64,000 nucleotides of DNA from Meconema thalassinum (GCA_946902985.2 OX336389.2:342958444-343022443); one strand, 5' to 3'; shown: positions 11,239 through 22,392, numbered from the stretch's first letter. Program-made: numbers and translations. Notes: a model not told the origin generated them from the sequence alone.

Positions 11239-12896
11239 CTAGCTGTTACCCGCGGCTTCGCCCGCAATATCATTTGTAATCCTGTTATAACATTTGTTAA
11301 ATAGATAGATAAGCATGGGTCCTAGTGGAAAATAATTCTATCATCTGAAACCAAAAATGCATGGGACGAAAAAAAACATTAAAAAAACTATTTTTTGAAA
11401 TTTCATTCGAATCAATTTTTATGTCATTCCTGGGACTTAGAAAATTCCGGCCAAAAAATACAAAATCATTAATAACTCCCTAAGTATTCGTCGTATGATG
11501 AAATAGCAAGAGACAAAAAAGATGTAATGTGTTATTGTCTACAACATAGGCCATGTATAATTTTACACTCAGACATATTACGTTTCCCCCTCCCCCATAA
11601 TTTCACCCCTCCCCATGGGCCCCTTAAATTGGATTTATGAAAAAACGTCAAACACCTGTTTAGTTATTTTTATGCTGATTTTTTTCAGCTGAGTTCCAAA
11701 CTCCTCGCCTATGTCGTTTAAGAGATACACGCTCCGTTAGGAATCCTTTAACCCCCACCTCATAATATACACCACATCGAAAAACCCTCAGACACGTGTC
11801 TTCTTATTTTTAATGATGAGTTTATATGCCGAGTATCACATCCCCCAATGAAAGCAATCGGGAGATATTGCTATTCAATGAAATGCAGGTCTACCCCCTT
11901 AACATCCCTTTAGAACCTGAATATCCAAAAATCCTTTCTTAGCGGGCGTTTGCGGCCCTTGAGGAAGCTGGATACCAAATTTCATTCCAATCCGTTCGGT
12001 GGTTTCTGAGATTTCGTGATGAATGAATGAGTCAGTGAGTGGTATTTGAGCTTTATATAGTAGATAAGCATCGGTCCTAGTGGAAAATAATTCAATCACC
12101 AGAAACCAAAAATGCATGAGACGAAAAAAAAAACATCAAAATATCATGTTGGTTTCGGACCCTTAAAGACGTGAAAAATATAATAAAAGTATTAAAAAAA
12201 CCTATTTTTTGAATTTTCATTCGAATCATTTTTTATGTCATTCCTGGGACTTAGAAAATTCCGGCCAAAAATACAAAATCATTAATAACTCCCTAAGTAT
12301 TCGTCGTATGATGAAAAAGCAAGAGACAAATAAGATGTAATGTGTTATTGTCTACAACATAGGCCATGTACAATTTTACATTTTACCTGTTTTTCCCCCC
12401 CAGAATTTCACTCCTCCCCATGGGCCACTTAAATTGGATTTATGAAAAAACGGTGAAACACCTATTTATTTATTTTTTATGCTGATTTTTTCCGCTGAGT
12501 TTCAAACTCCTCGCCTATGTCGTTTAAGAGATACACGCTCCGTTAGGATTCCTTCAACCCCCACTTTTCACCCCCTTTCACCTCATAATATACACCACAT
12601 CGAAAAACCCTCAGACATGTGTCTTCTTATTTTCAATGATGAGTTTATATGCCGAGTATCACATTCCCCAATGAAACCAATCGGGAGATATTCAATGAAA
12701 TGCAGGTCTACCCCCTTAACACCCCTTTAGAACCTAAATATCCAAAAATCCTTTCTTAGTGGGCGTTTGCGGCCCTTGAGGAAGCTGCATACCAAATTTT
12801 ATTCCAATCCGTTTGGTGGTTTCTGAGATTTCGTGATGAATGAATCAGTCAGTGAGTGAGTGAGTGAGTGAGTGGTATTTGAGCTTTATATAGTAG
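11239..12896. repeat. Repeat T: tandem-dimer interspersed element inside A4
   Basis: A 1.66 kb insert sits between ATAAA at 11234-11238 and ATAAA at 12897-12901, a probable 5-bp target duplication. It begins with CTAGCTGTTACCCGCGGCTT, a motif I recognise as common in arthropod non-coding repeats. It then has two long direct units, about 11311-12065 and 12066-12896, each opening with AAGCATSGGTCCTAGTGG and closing with GCTTTATATAGTAGAT. Unit 1 lacks about 60 bp present in unit 2 near 12140-12200. No coding potential is seen. Class is uncertain; tandem copies are typical of Penelope-like elements, but no RT is present. Confidence 0.75.
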
Positions 12897-12901
12897 ATAA
12901 A

Positions 12902-13074
12902 GGAAACTTTCCTGACGGAGAACGGTATACGCATACAATTATTAACTTAAACTGCTGTATTTTTACGGCAGAGAATTCAAAATCCTGTTCCATAATTAGA
13001 TAATCATAAGCTGTTAACTGTTCATGATCTAAATTATTTCTTAGGTAGATACAAGTACCACCATGGCTAATGTT
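12902..13074 (-). pseudogene. A4 ORF2, endonuclease fragment
   Basis: This 173-bp piece of the A4 endonuclease lies between the T and LINE-B insertions. It encodes ISHGGTCIYLRN and CVYRSPSGKFPL, matching the A3 ORF2 around residues 110-170. It ends at GCTAATGTT, where LINE-B begins, and the reading resumes at 19783. Confidence 0.9.
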
Positions 13075-13259
13075 CAAAATGGCGGATATGTAAAAGGTTT
13101 ATATTCTAAACGTAAGCAAAATTAAGAAATTACGCAGGTTTACCGAGGATTACGCGAGTGACTAAAGTGTTAAATATTGTGTGAACAGTGTAGGTAAAAT
13201 ACGTAAGAGAAATACAATACATAACTTGCTAAAAGAGAAGTCATATAACATTTAATATC

Positions 13260-14135
13260 ATGACGGTCAACTGTGCTCCATGCGGCAAAAAGATCAAGAA
13301 CAATCAGCAGGCTGTAGGATGTGATGGTGAGTGTGGACGCTGGTTTCATGTAACATGCATGAAAATGAGTAAAGACACGTACCAACAATTCCGGAAAGAT
13401 GATACTTTCAAATGGTCATGCAATCGGGAAGACTGCCTCCCGCAACCTAACCTCAAAGAGGTTATGGCATCTTTCTCCCAGAAACTTGAGGAATCCCTTT
13501 CGGCGATGAGAGAAGAAAACCACGAGGTAAGAAAACTAGCAACTTTCTTATCAGAAAAGTATGATGAACTCCACCGGGAAATTGAAACTCTGAAGAAAGA
13601 GAGAAAAACCGTCAAGGACGCAGAAATGGCAGCATCTAGAGCTATCAACGAATTGGAGGAACTAAAACAGTACCAGCGCAAGAACAACTTGATAGTGTAT
13701 GGAATACCCACGGAAAGAGAGGAGGATGTATTTCACAAAATCTCGGACATTGGCAAGACGTTAGGAGTTGAAATCACCAGGGCAAACATAGACGCAGCTC
13801 ACCGCCTCCCGTCAACAAAGCCTGGGCCTCAACCGATAATTGTGAAATTAAATAATAGGTGGAAGAAGGAAGAGATTCTCAGTAGCAGAAGACAAAAGAA
13901 GACCCTGAAGACGAGTGAAATTGGTTACAGTGATGGTGGTAATATATATATCAATGAACACCTGACCCCAAGAAATGAAACCATCGCCAAAAAGTGCCGT
14001 GAATTGAGACAACAGGGAAAAATCTTTGCAACTTGGGTCAGAGACTGCAAAATATACATTCGGAAAAATCAAAATGGACCCTCAAATCTTATATCAAGTG
14101 CTGAAATACTGGATGAACTCGCCCTCTCAAACTAA
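13260..14135 (+). CDS. LINE-B ORF1: PHD finger, coiled coil and FP-like C-terminus
   Basis: An intact 291-residue protein starts at an ATG and ends before ORF2. Residues 5-59 form a C4HC3 PHD-type zinc finger (C5, C8, C21, C25, H30, C33, C54, C59). Residues about 65-140 are charged with a heptad look typical of a coiled coil. From about 142 the sequence NNLIVYGIPTEREED and later IYINEHLTPRN matches the FP25K-like C-terminal domain found in insect LINE ORF1 proteins. The likely role is RNA binding and chaperoning of the retrotransposon particle (family knowledge). It resembles a cellular PHD gene but is not one: it sits inside LINE-B. Confidence 0.88.
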   Translation: MTVNCAPCGKKIKNNQQAVGCDGECGRWFHVTCMKMSKDTYQQFRKDDTFKWSCNREDCLPQPNLKEVMASFSQKLEESLSAMREENHEVRKLATFLSEKYDELHREIETLKKERKTVKDAEMAASRAINELEELKQYQRKNNLIVYGIPTEREEDVFHKISDIGKTLGVEITRANIDAAHRLPSTKPGPQPIIVKLNNRWKKEEILSSRRQKKTLKTSEIGYSDGGNIYINEHLTPRNETIAKKCRELRQQGKIFATWVRDCKIYIRKNQNGPSNLISSAEILDELALSN

Positions 14136-14220
14136 AATCAATGTAATAGTAAGATATCTACTAAGTATTATCCCATATGGAACTAGAATTACAGAAATTA
14201 AATTTTTTAGGTAATGCTAA

Positions 14221-15217
14221 TTAAATACACTAGAATTAACCGAGTGTAACTGTAATACACTTAGCGATTATTATAAGATTAAGGACAGTAAACAGATAAT
14301 AACCGATACCAGTACACTAAAATGCGTACACATAAATGCACATAGCATAAAAAACAAGTTCGATGATATCCAAATAATGTTAGACAGAATCAAAGGTGTA
14401 GATGTCCTAGCAATCTCAGAAAATTGGTTAACAGAACAAACAAAAATGTTTTTCAATATTAAGAAATATGTTGCATATCACATAGTTAAAAAGCAAACTG
14501 GCGGGGGAGTATCTTTGTATATTTCAAACAAATGTAGCAGTACCCTTGTAAAGGAAATAAATTCCACCCACAGCATACTGCACATTACTGTGAGAAAAGG
14601 CCATCAAGAATACAATATAATCACTGCTTATAACCCTCATAAAAGCAACATTCCACGCTTTCTAACTGATCTCGAAGTAATTATTAGTTCTTACTCAACG
14701 AATCCTGTTATAATACTAGGTGATATGAATATCGATCTATTATTTGGGGACAGATATACTAGTAGTTATATTAACCTAGTCAAATCATACGGTCTAGTCT
14801 TATGTAATACAAAATATCCAACTCGTGTAACACAAACTAGCTCTACTCTAATTGATCATGTATTGGCGAACGACTGTGACAAAATATGTAATGTCTATAA
14901 TATTGATAATGATTTGAGTGATCACCATTTACTCATCTGTGAAATGAGAAACAAAAAGATAAACAGGAACTCAATATGTGATGATAGGCCAATAGAAAAG
15001 GATAAAATAAACTACAAAAAACTTAATAAATATTTAATAACTCAAGAATTTGTATGCAATGAAACTAACATCAATGACTACTACAATAAATTCTGTGATT
15101 TTATTAATAAAGGAATAGAAGCCTGTACTATGAAATATACGAATAAGGAGCCAAGTGCCCCACCAATAAAACCCTGGATCACACAAGATCTTTTAGCACT
15201 AATACACAGGAAAGATA
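14221..15217 (+). pseudogene. LINE-B ORF2, endonuclease part, cut by A5
   Basis: The endonuclease reads HINAHSIKNKFDDI, ISENWLTE, GDMNIDLL, TLIDHVLAND and SDHHLLICEM in order. The first ATG in frame is at 14377, yet the conserved N-terminal block lies before it, in the open stretch 14221-14376, which has no ATG. A non-ATG start, reinitiation after ORF1 or an older lost ATG are possible. The frame stops at 15217, where A5 inserted into the target GATA. It resumes at 17667 in the same frame, giving RKDKIYTKTK across the junction. Confidence 0.88.
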
Positions 15218-17662
15218 GATAGATAGATAGATTTTTATTAATTCCATTTGATCAAATACATGCATTCAATACATTTTTGATATAGGACACGTCAGAATTT
15301 ACATGCATAAAATAAAAGAACTAACAGGTATATATTACTAAGATTATAACTATTTATAACTTATTATAATAGCAAATCTTAATAGATACAATCTTATTGC
15401 ACAACTATTTACACCTCACTCTATTATCATAATATGAAAACTTAATTCTATAAATACAACAACATACAGCTAGGTATTAAAATTAAATTAAAAAAGTAAA
15501 ATATAGTTATAGATTCCATCACTCCTATACGCTAAAATATTCAACTACTGAGTAAAAACAATGGCACTGCAGATAAGCTTTCAACATTCTATCAAAGGTT
15601 TTTATTTTTGGGGCCAGTTTTATATACTGGGGTAGTTTATTGTATAATTTAACTCCAGTGTGAAAAGTTCCTTTTTGATATATGCTTGTGTGTGTGTGTG
15701 AAATATGAATGTTTTGATTTTGTCTTGTGTTATGCCTATGAACATCATTGTTTGTTTTAAGAAAAACATCTTTATTCATTAAATTCTTTTTAAAAAACAT
15801 AATACTTTCAAAGATATATATGCAGGGCAGTGGGAGAATGTTTAAATCTTTAAACAGAGGTCTACATGATTCTCTAGAGTTTACATTTGCCATAATTCTA
15901 ATCGCTCTCTTTTGTATCCTAAACGTGCTTAGTACATCTGGCGACATACCCCAAAATATGATCCCATATCTTAAGTATGAATGGAAATAAGCAAAATAAG
16001 TATTTCTTAATGTGTGCATGCTAGTGCAGGTTTTCAAAATACGTAACGCAAAGCACATCGAGTTCAGTTTAGTATTCAGATATTGTATATGTTTATTCCA
16101 TTTCAAGTCTTGTTGTATCCATAGTCCTAAAAACTTTGTTTCTGATTTATTTTCTATTTGATGACCATTTAATGTTATATTGGGCATCGCAGGATTCCTA
16201 TTCCGTATAGTGTGGAAATTTAGACATACTGACTTTTTATAGTTTATTATGAGGCGATTATCTTGTGACCATTTGGTTAACTCTCCTGTAACGGAGTCAG
16301 CAGACTGCTGTATGACCTGTTTAGTTTCACCTTTTATTACGAGTGTTGTATCGTCCGCAAACAAAATTTCCTTATGTGAATGAACGTTCTGTGTTATATC
16401 ATTGATATATAGAAGAAAGAGTAGTGGGCCCAAAACCGATCCCTGGGGTACTCCAAATTCAATAATTCCCTCATTGGACAATGTTTCATTAAGTAATTTG
16501 GTTCCATCATCCTTGTGTCTCAAGCTTACTATTTGTTTACGCCCTGTTAAGTAAGACTCTATCCATTTATTAGCTAGACCTCTAACACCATATTGATTTA
16601 GTTTGGTAAGGAGGATTTTATGGTCAACTACATCAAATGCTTTCGATAAATCCAAGAATAGGCCAGTTACATGTTCCTTATTGTCAATTAATTTCAGTAT
16701 ACTATTACTACATTCGTAAATTGCTGTCTGTGTAGATTTTTCCGTTCTAAATCCATGTTGTGAGTTTGATAATATTTTATTTTTTTCTATGAAACTTATC
16801 AGTCTCTTATACATAATTTTTTCCACAATTTTTGCAATACCAGTTGGTAAGGTAATAGGACGATAGTTATCTAATTCATCTTTTGAACCGTTTTTGTGCA
16901 CTGGAATTACTTTTGATAACTTCAAAATATCCGGGTAAGTTCCTGAGAGAATTGAACTGTTTATTAAGTGCGTAAGTGGATTTATTATATTTTCTGCACA
17001 TTTCTTTAAAATTGCATCAGGGATGCCATCAATGCCAGCACAGAATTTATTTTTTAGCTCTTTTATAACTATTCTTACCTCTTCACTTGTGACATGATTT
17101 ATAAATAAAGAATCACTGCATATATTTATTTTATTATTAGAATTTAGTGTATTTACCTGTGATTTATTTAATAATTTTTGCGGAATTTCCAGAAAATAGT
17201 CATTAAAAGTGTTTGCTATTTCCTCTGGATTATTAATCACTTTATTATTTCTGGTCAGTGTAATGTTCCTTTGTATTTTAGCAGATTTTCCAGTTTCTTT
17301 CTTTATTACGGACCACATAGCCCTGTTTTTATTAGATGATTGGGAAATAAAATTATCATTATGCATTTTCTTTGCTAGTCTTATTACCTTATTTAATATG
17401 CTATTGTATTTTTTGTAGTATAAATTGAATTCAGGTGTTGTGTGGTATTGTTTATATAATTTGTGTAGAAATTTCTTTCTTTGACATGAATTTATAATCC
17501 CTGTTGTTATCCAATTGCTAGTTTTGTTATTTTGAACAGTTCTTCGTTTAAAGGGGAATGCTATTTCAAAATAGTGTTTTAGGGTACTGTTAAATGCATT
17601 AAATTTATCATTTACATTTTCTAGTTCATAAATTTCTGACCATGAAATAAATTTCTGACCAT
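15218..17662 (-). mobile_element. LINE-A copy A5, 5'-truncated, inside LINE-B
   Basis: A5 runs from its (GATA)n/(TATC)n tail at 15218 to a truncated 5' end at 17662. GATA occurs at both borders (15214-15217 and 17663-17666), a 4-bp target duplication that also matches the tail unit. The 5' end shows a tandem duplication of about 20 bp at 17630-17662 (two copies of AAATTTCTGACCATGA). It is nearly identical to A3, so it is recent. Confidence 0.92.
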
Positions 17663-17663
17663 G
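15525..17663 (-). CDS. LINE-A A5 ORF2, N-terminally truncated RT
   Basis: The open frame gives about 710 residues, from ISWSEIYELENV through the RT block (DLSKAFDVVDH, GVPQGSVLGP, FADDTTL) to the normal C-terminus and stop. It differs from A3 at only a handful of residues, for example TGRKQ for TRRKQ and KSVC for KTVC. The endonuclease is missing through 5' truncation, and the first few codons belong to LINE-B flank. It cannot be a functional retrotransposition protein. Confidence 0.9.
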   Translation of the reverse strand, partial: HGQKFISWSEIYELENVNDKFNAFNSTLKHYFEIAFPFKRRTVQNNKTSNWITTGIINSCQRKKFLHKLYKQYHTTPEFNLYYKKYNSILNKVIRLAKKMHNDNFISQSSNKNRAMWSVIKKETGKSAKIQRNITLTRNNKVINNPEEIANTFNDYFLEIPQKLLNKSQVNTLNSNNKINICSDSLFINHVTSEEVRIVIKELKNKFCAGIDGIPDAILKKCAENIINPLTHLINSSILSGTYPDILKLSKVIPVHKNGSKDELDNYRPITLPTGIAKIVEKIMYKRLISFIEKNKILSNSQHGFRTEKSTQTAIYECSNSILKLIDNKEHVTGLFLDLSKAFDVVDHKILLTKLNQYGVRGLANKWIESYLTGRKQIVSLRHKDDGTKLLNETLSNEGIIEFGVPQGSVLGPLLFLLYINDITQNVHSHKEILFADDTTLVIKGETKQVIQQSADSVTGELTKWSQDNRLIINYKKSVCLNFHTIRNRNPAMPNITLNGHQIENKSETKFLGLWIQQDLKWNKHIQYLNTKLNSMCFALRILKTCTSMHTLRNTYFAYFHSYLRYGIIFWGMSPDVLSTFRIQKRAIRIMANVNSRESCRPLFKDLNILPLPCIYIFESIMFFKKNLMNKDVFLKTNNDVHRHNTRQNQNIHISHTHTSIYQKGTFHTGVKLYNKLPQYIKLAPKIKTFDRMLKAYLQCHCFYSVVEYFSV

Positions 17664-17666
17664 ATA

Positions 17667-19579
17667 AGATATATACAAAAACCAAAGTTAAAAATCCATC
17701 TGCAGAAATTTTAGAAGAATATAAAATTATTAGCAACCAAGTTACAAAACTTAAGAGAAATCTACAAAGAAACTACTTTGACCAAAAAATTCAAAATGCA
17801 AATAATCAGAGGGAAGTGTGGAGTGTTGTTAATGAGATGTTAAATAGACCAAAGAAGGGGAAAAATGAAATTGTCAAACTTATAGTCGACGGCACAAATG
17901 TCGAAAAAAAGGAAAATATATGTGATGAAATTAATAAATATTATGTCAATATTGCTAACAGTATATGGGAAAATCAAGGAAACGGTTCTACCTCGGGCAT
18001 TACAAGCTATAAAAATACTACTAGCACTAAGACAATCTTTATGTTACCTACTGATGCTAATGAAATACAATCAATTATAAACTCCCTAAAACACAAAAAC
18101 AATATAAGTGAGGACAACACTACTAATGTCATGCTACAATTGTGTCTTGAGGGCCTTACACCATATCTTGTCAAAATAATAAATCTTTCACTGATGACTG
18201 GTATATTCCCCGATGCCTGTAAAGTCTCTAGGGTGGTCCCGATCTACAAAAAAGGGGACAAAACCCACCCATCAAATTACAGACCCATTAATATTATATC
18301 TGCCATCAGCAAGGTTCTAGAAAGCGTTGTTAAACGAAGACTTATGAATTTCTTCATGAAAAATGATTACTTTGCAAACTGCCAATATGGGTTTATTCCA
18401 AATAGAGGAGCTGATAGTGCTATATTTGAAGTAGTAACTGATGTAGAAAAGGCATTAGATGAAAACAAACTAGCTGCTGGTGTACTAATTGACCTTCAAA
18501 AAGCCTTCGATCTGGTTAACCATAAGATTCTCCTTAATAAACTAGAATTTGCAGGCATCAGAGGAGTGGCACATGATTGGTTCAAGAACTACCTCACTAA
18601 CAGAAAACAATATGTTGCAATCGATAATGTAAAAGGATCTCAAATGAGAATTGACACAGGAGTACCTCAAGGTTCTGTCTTAGGACCAATTCTTTTCTTG
18701 GCCTATATTAATGATATAGTATTATTAGAATTGAAAGGCAAGCTTAAACTATTTGCAGATGATATTTTTATACTCTATCTGGGAACATCTGAACAGGAAA
18801 TTATGCTAAATATTAATTATGATCTCAATAAGCTGGTGGATTGGTTGAGAGCACACAAAATGGTTATCAATATCACTAAAACAAAATATTTGTTCTTCCA
18901 TAAACCATCATACAAGATTGAGACCACAAACATAGTCAACATAGCCAACAAAGAAATAGAAAGGGTTAAATCGGCAACATACTTAGGTATCACACTAGAT
19001 AGTACACTAACCTGGGAAAATCATGTAGAAAATGTAAAACATAAAATCAGCCCTTTAATTGGTATTATTTTCAGATTAAGATATAGCTGTCTTACTAGCC
19101 AACAATTGAAAAATATATACTTTGCTCTGATACATTCACATCTAATGTACATGAATTTCATATGGGGATATTGTAAGAAGGAGCTGATAAAAGAACTTGA
19201 GATACTCCAGAAACGTGCTATAAAATCTATCTTTGGATTACCTTGGCTCACACCCTCAAATGAATTGTACTCAGGAACTAAAATTATGCCACTGCAAAAA
19301 CAAATAGCTATGTCAGCAACAGTATTTGTATACAAATTAGAAAACAAATTGATACACACACACATCCATTTTACCCATGCAAATGACATTCATCACTATG
19401 CAACAAGAGGAGTAAATCAAATATTCACCAGCCATTCCCAATCCATTAAATTTGGAACTAAAGGAATTATGTCCTCTATAATAAAAGAATACAACTCGCT
19501 ACCATTAGGCATAAGGGAAAGTTTCTCTATAAAAACATTTAAGAGGAAAACAAAAGACTTCCTATTAAGGAATGAATAG
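17667..19579 (+). pseudogene. LINE-B ORF2, reverse transcriptase part
   Basis: This continues ORF2 after the A5 insert. An uninterrupted frame of about 637 codons contains NYRPINIISAISKVLE, LIDLQKAFDLVNH, GVPQGSVLGPILF near 18660 and catalytic FADDIF near 18753, then WLRAHKMVINITKTK and a C-terminal helix-rich tail ending at TAG 19577-19579. Apart from the A5 insertion, LINE-B ORF2 is open from 14221 to 19579, so it was probably intact when A5 landed. Confidence 0.92.
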
Positions 19580-19782
19580 CCAATGTACAATAGCCTTAAG
19601 CAATGCAATGTATCATACCGTATTATCTCTGTAAAGTTAGTCACTAGCAATCTAAGTTACTATTAAACTAAACAATAATGTTACAAAAATTATATATGCC
19701 ATGCTGTAACTATGTTACTTGATTGTCCCTAACACGAGCTCAGGCTCATTGGGACCTATGTAAATAAATAAATAAATAAATA

Positions 19783-20348
19783 AATATTAGTTCTAGAGTA
19801 TTTACTAGCTTTTATAAACCCTGGGAATTGAATTAATTCGAGTTGTTCCTCTTTCAGCCAATGTTCTGAAATGCATAGTGCTGAGATGTCTTTTAGTTCA
19901 TTTTTAGGCATTAAATTTATGTAATCAATTTTATTATTAAGAGACTGAACATTCTGGTGGTAAAGTTTAAATTTGTTACTTTTGCAAGCTTGTGTTGGTG
20001 ATTTATTTACATTATTAATATTATTATTATCATAATTGTTATTATTATTGTTGCTAGACAAATACGAAATACCATTGTTCCACTCAGTTAAATTTGACAT
20101 CGAAAGATCTGAATGCCAAACCTCACGTTTGGCTTCTTTTACAAGTTTCCCTGCTTCCACTCTAACGATATTACTGTTGAACTATTCTTACCATTTGAAT
20201 TTACAATTTTGCAGATTTCATCACTAAGATACTCTTTTCCTCACATATTTAAGTGTAGGCCATGTCGAGTGTGGAACTTCCTGTCTAATTTACTTACATC
20301 TATAATTTGGACATTTGGAAAACTCTTACAAATTTTACGATTTTACGA
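19783..20348 (-). pseudogene. A4 5' part: ORF2 N-terminus and ORF1 tail
   Basis: On the minus strand this holds the ORF2 start region (KFKLYHQNVQSL, ISEHWLKEEQL, the Asn-rich linker). Upstream in another frame is the ORF1 tail, with TRHGLHLN near 20265-20240. The ORF1 tail ends at a stop within the overlap with ORF2, and ORF2 lies in the -1 frame relative to it. The block Asp-x(n)-TRHGLHLN resembles the last catalytic segment of the SGNH hydrolase/esterase domain known in CR1- and L2-type ORF1 proteins. Confidence 0.75.
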
Positions 20349-22392
20349 ATATCTCCTAGATATTCCTCTACGTATATTCTCAACCTTCCAGCTATAAAGT
20401 TTGCTAAAACTTTATACACAATACACAGCAATGCTATCCCTCTATAATTACCACAGTCTGCTTTGTCATGTTTCTTATGTATAGGGCAGAGTATTGCTAT
20501 GTTCCACTGCTCTGGCATTTGTTCCTTATCTCTACCATGATCTTATGCACCGTCTTGTTAGTTCTTCCCCCTCCATATTTTATCATTTCTGCTGTGATGT
20601 TATCTTCTCCCGGCGCCATATTACTTTTAGGGCCTTAATACCATATTCAACTTCTTCCAATGTGGGTTCCTTGACTGATTCCATGTCCGTCTCTATTTCA
20701 TTTTGTTCCTGTCCCATCTCCTCCCTCTGTCCAACTTCTACCTCACCTTCATATCCAATTTCCGCATTCAGCAATTCGCTAAAATACTCCACCCATCTAT
20801 TTAACATATCATCTTTACCTCAAATCAAGTTGCCCTCCTTATCTTTACAGAAAGCTGCTCTGGGTTGAAATCCTTTCTTTATATCTTTAACCCTTGAATA
20901 GAACTCTCTGGTTTCCTGAGCCGTCTTTCTCTCTTCTAACTCCTCAATCCACTGCTTCTCAAAATCTCCCTTCTTCTTTATACATTCCTTGTCTGCTTCT
21001 TTTCTCTTCTCCCTATATTCCTCTACAGTAGTTCTTGTTCTTCTTTGTAACATTCTTCTTCTTGCCTCATTCCTTTCTTCAATCTTCTTTCTACACTCTT
21101 CATCAAACCAATCCTGCATCCTCAGTTTCTTCTTTCTGCCCAGCACAGTTTCCGCCGTGTTTTGTATTATATCTTTGACCGTCTGCCACTGTTCTTCTAT
21201 ACTTTCTCCTTGCTTCTCTTCCACTTCATTAAGCTTATTTGTCAAAACCATTGTGTATTGCTGAGCTATGCTTTCATTCTTCCTTAATTTAGCATCATCA
21301 AACCTATGTATAACAGCTCTCTTAATCTCTCTGTACTTGGCTATCCTTTGTCTATATTTAACTCTTACCAGAAAATGATCACTATCTCCGTCTGCTCCTC
21401 GACATATATCCAGTTCCAACACATCTGAGGCATGTCGTCTATCTATAAGCACATGATCAATTTGGTTTTCTGTGATCCCATCAGGGGAGCACCATGTCAC
21501 TTTCCTTATATCCTTCCTTTGCATCCATGTGCTTTTGATAAGCATGTTACTGCCTATAGCAAAATCAATCAGTCTAATACCATTATCATTGGCCACCTCA
21601 TGTTAACTCTCCTTTCCCGCTGTACTCCTGTAGGCAATTTCTCTTCCCACTTGTGCATTAAAGTCCCCCATAACAACCTTAACATCATGCTTTGCCACTC
21701 GTGCTAGTTCCTGTCCCAGCTGCTCATAGAAAATATTCGTTTCTTCCTCCTCTGCATCTTCGGTTGGTACGTATGTACATATGAAGGATATAGTGAAGAA
21801 ACGGGCCTTCACTCTTAATACACACATCCTTTCGTTAACAGGCTTAAAATTTAGTATAACATTTTTATACTCATTATCAACAAGAAAACCTGTCCCTCCA
21901 TATCCTCTCTTCCCATACTATAGAACAGGGTGTGTGTCCCAGTGGCAAGTATTCCACTTCCATTCCATTTTACCTCTTGTATTGCTGCCAGCTTTACATT
22001 ATATTTCTTCATTTCCTTCTTCAAGTTCCGTAATCCTCCAGGTTTACTCAGTGTTCTTACATTCCATGTCCCAACATACCAATTCATGTACCGTTTCCGT
22101 TGCCAAGGTCGTTTATCCATTTCATCCGTCCGGTTTCCTTTATCCTTTGGTTCCGTAACAAGTGGCTTTTTTCGGGGTAGGGTTGTAATCCACACGCCCA
22201 ACCCCCAACCTGGAGGACCAGGGTACCGCTCTTAGTCTGGCTCATCACCTTAGGCCTGTCCAGCTTGGGTGGCCCTACCAGGAGCCGAAGCTTCCGCTGG
22301 CATAGCCCCAAGGATCATTTGAGCTCGCAAGCCTCCAAACACCCGGCAATACCTGATTGCCTTCTGCAAGGTGACGGCACCGGCGGGAGGGT
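20349..22392 (-). pseudogene. RTE-D 5' UTR, endonuclease and RT N-terminus
   Basis: Minus-strand pieces in order: 21851-22201 with GTWNVRTL and AIQEVKWNGSG; 21603-21827 with VMGDFNAQVG; 20820-21596 with IDHVLIDRRHASDV and SDHFLVRVKYR, followed by a long basic linker; 20583-20807 with WVEYFSELLN; and 20349-20518 with PIHKKHDKADCGNYRGIAL. These are the RTE-clade endonuclease and RT fingers. The frame changes between pieces. About 190 bp of 5' UTR (22200-22392) carries the GC-rich leader typical of insect RTE elements. Confidence 0.9.

Larger units (their letters stand above)
13075..19782 (+). mobile_element. LINE-B, full-length LINE split by A5
   Basis: LINE-B occupies 13075-15217 and 17667-19782, about 4.26 kb without the insert, and sits inside A4. 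It has a 185-bp 5' UTR, ORF1, an ORF2 split by A5, a 200-bp 3' UTR and a (TAAA)n tail at 19760-19782. The flanks are AATGTT on the left and AATATT on the right, a possible imperfect target duplication. Its orientation is opposite to its host. It belongs to the same broad CR1/L2-like RT group as LINE-A but is clearly a different family. Confidence 0.9.
8436..20348 (-). mobile_element. LINE-A copy A4, older, split by two insertions
   Basis: A4 occupies 8436-11238, 12902-13074 and 19783-20348. The three pieces run 3' to 5' without loss relative to A3. It inserted into the RTE-D reverse transcriptase; removing it restores the D frame with only a 3-bp ATA overlap. It is visibly more diverged than A3, A5 and A6, with many frameshifts, as expected for the copy that hosts the others. 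The first interruption is repeat T (11239-12896), the second is LINE-B (13075-19782). Its 5' end includes the tail of ORF1. Confidence 0.9.
7275..22392 (-). mobile_element. RTE-D, full-length RTE LINE split by nested inserts
   Basis: Two minus-strand RTE pieces, 7275-8435 (3' third) and 20349-22392 (5' two thirds), are halves of one element. The protein reads EEYLGD at the end of the right piece and continues as YQCGFRVNRSTTDQ in the left piece. Together they total about 3.2 kb, the usual RTE length. The 3' tail is a (TAAG)n run seen as TTAC repeats at about 7277-7310. The outer flanks carry a perfect 11-bp target duplication GACTGGCAAGT at 7264-7274 and 22393-22403. The split was caused by LINE-A copy A4. 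Confidence 0.9.

Noticed and set aside
13260..14135. A cellular PHD-finger gene
   Set aside because: The frame is flanked by a LINE 5' UTR and a LINE ORF2 within LINE-B borders, and the C-terminus is the FP25K-like LINE ORF1 type.
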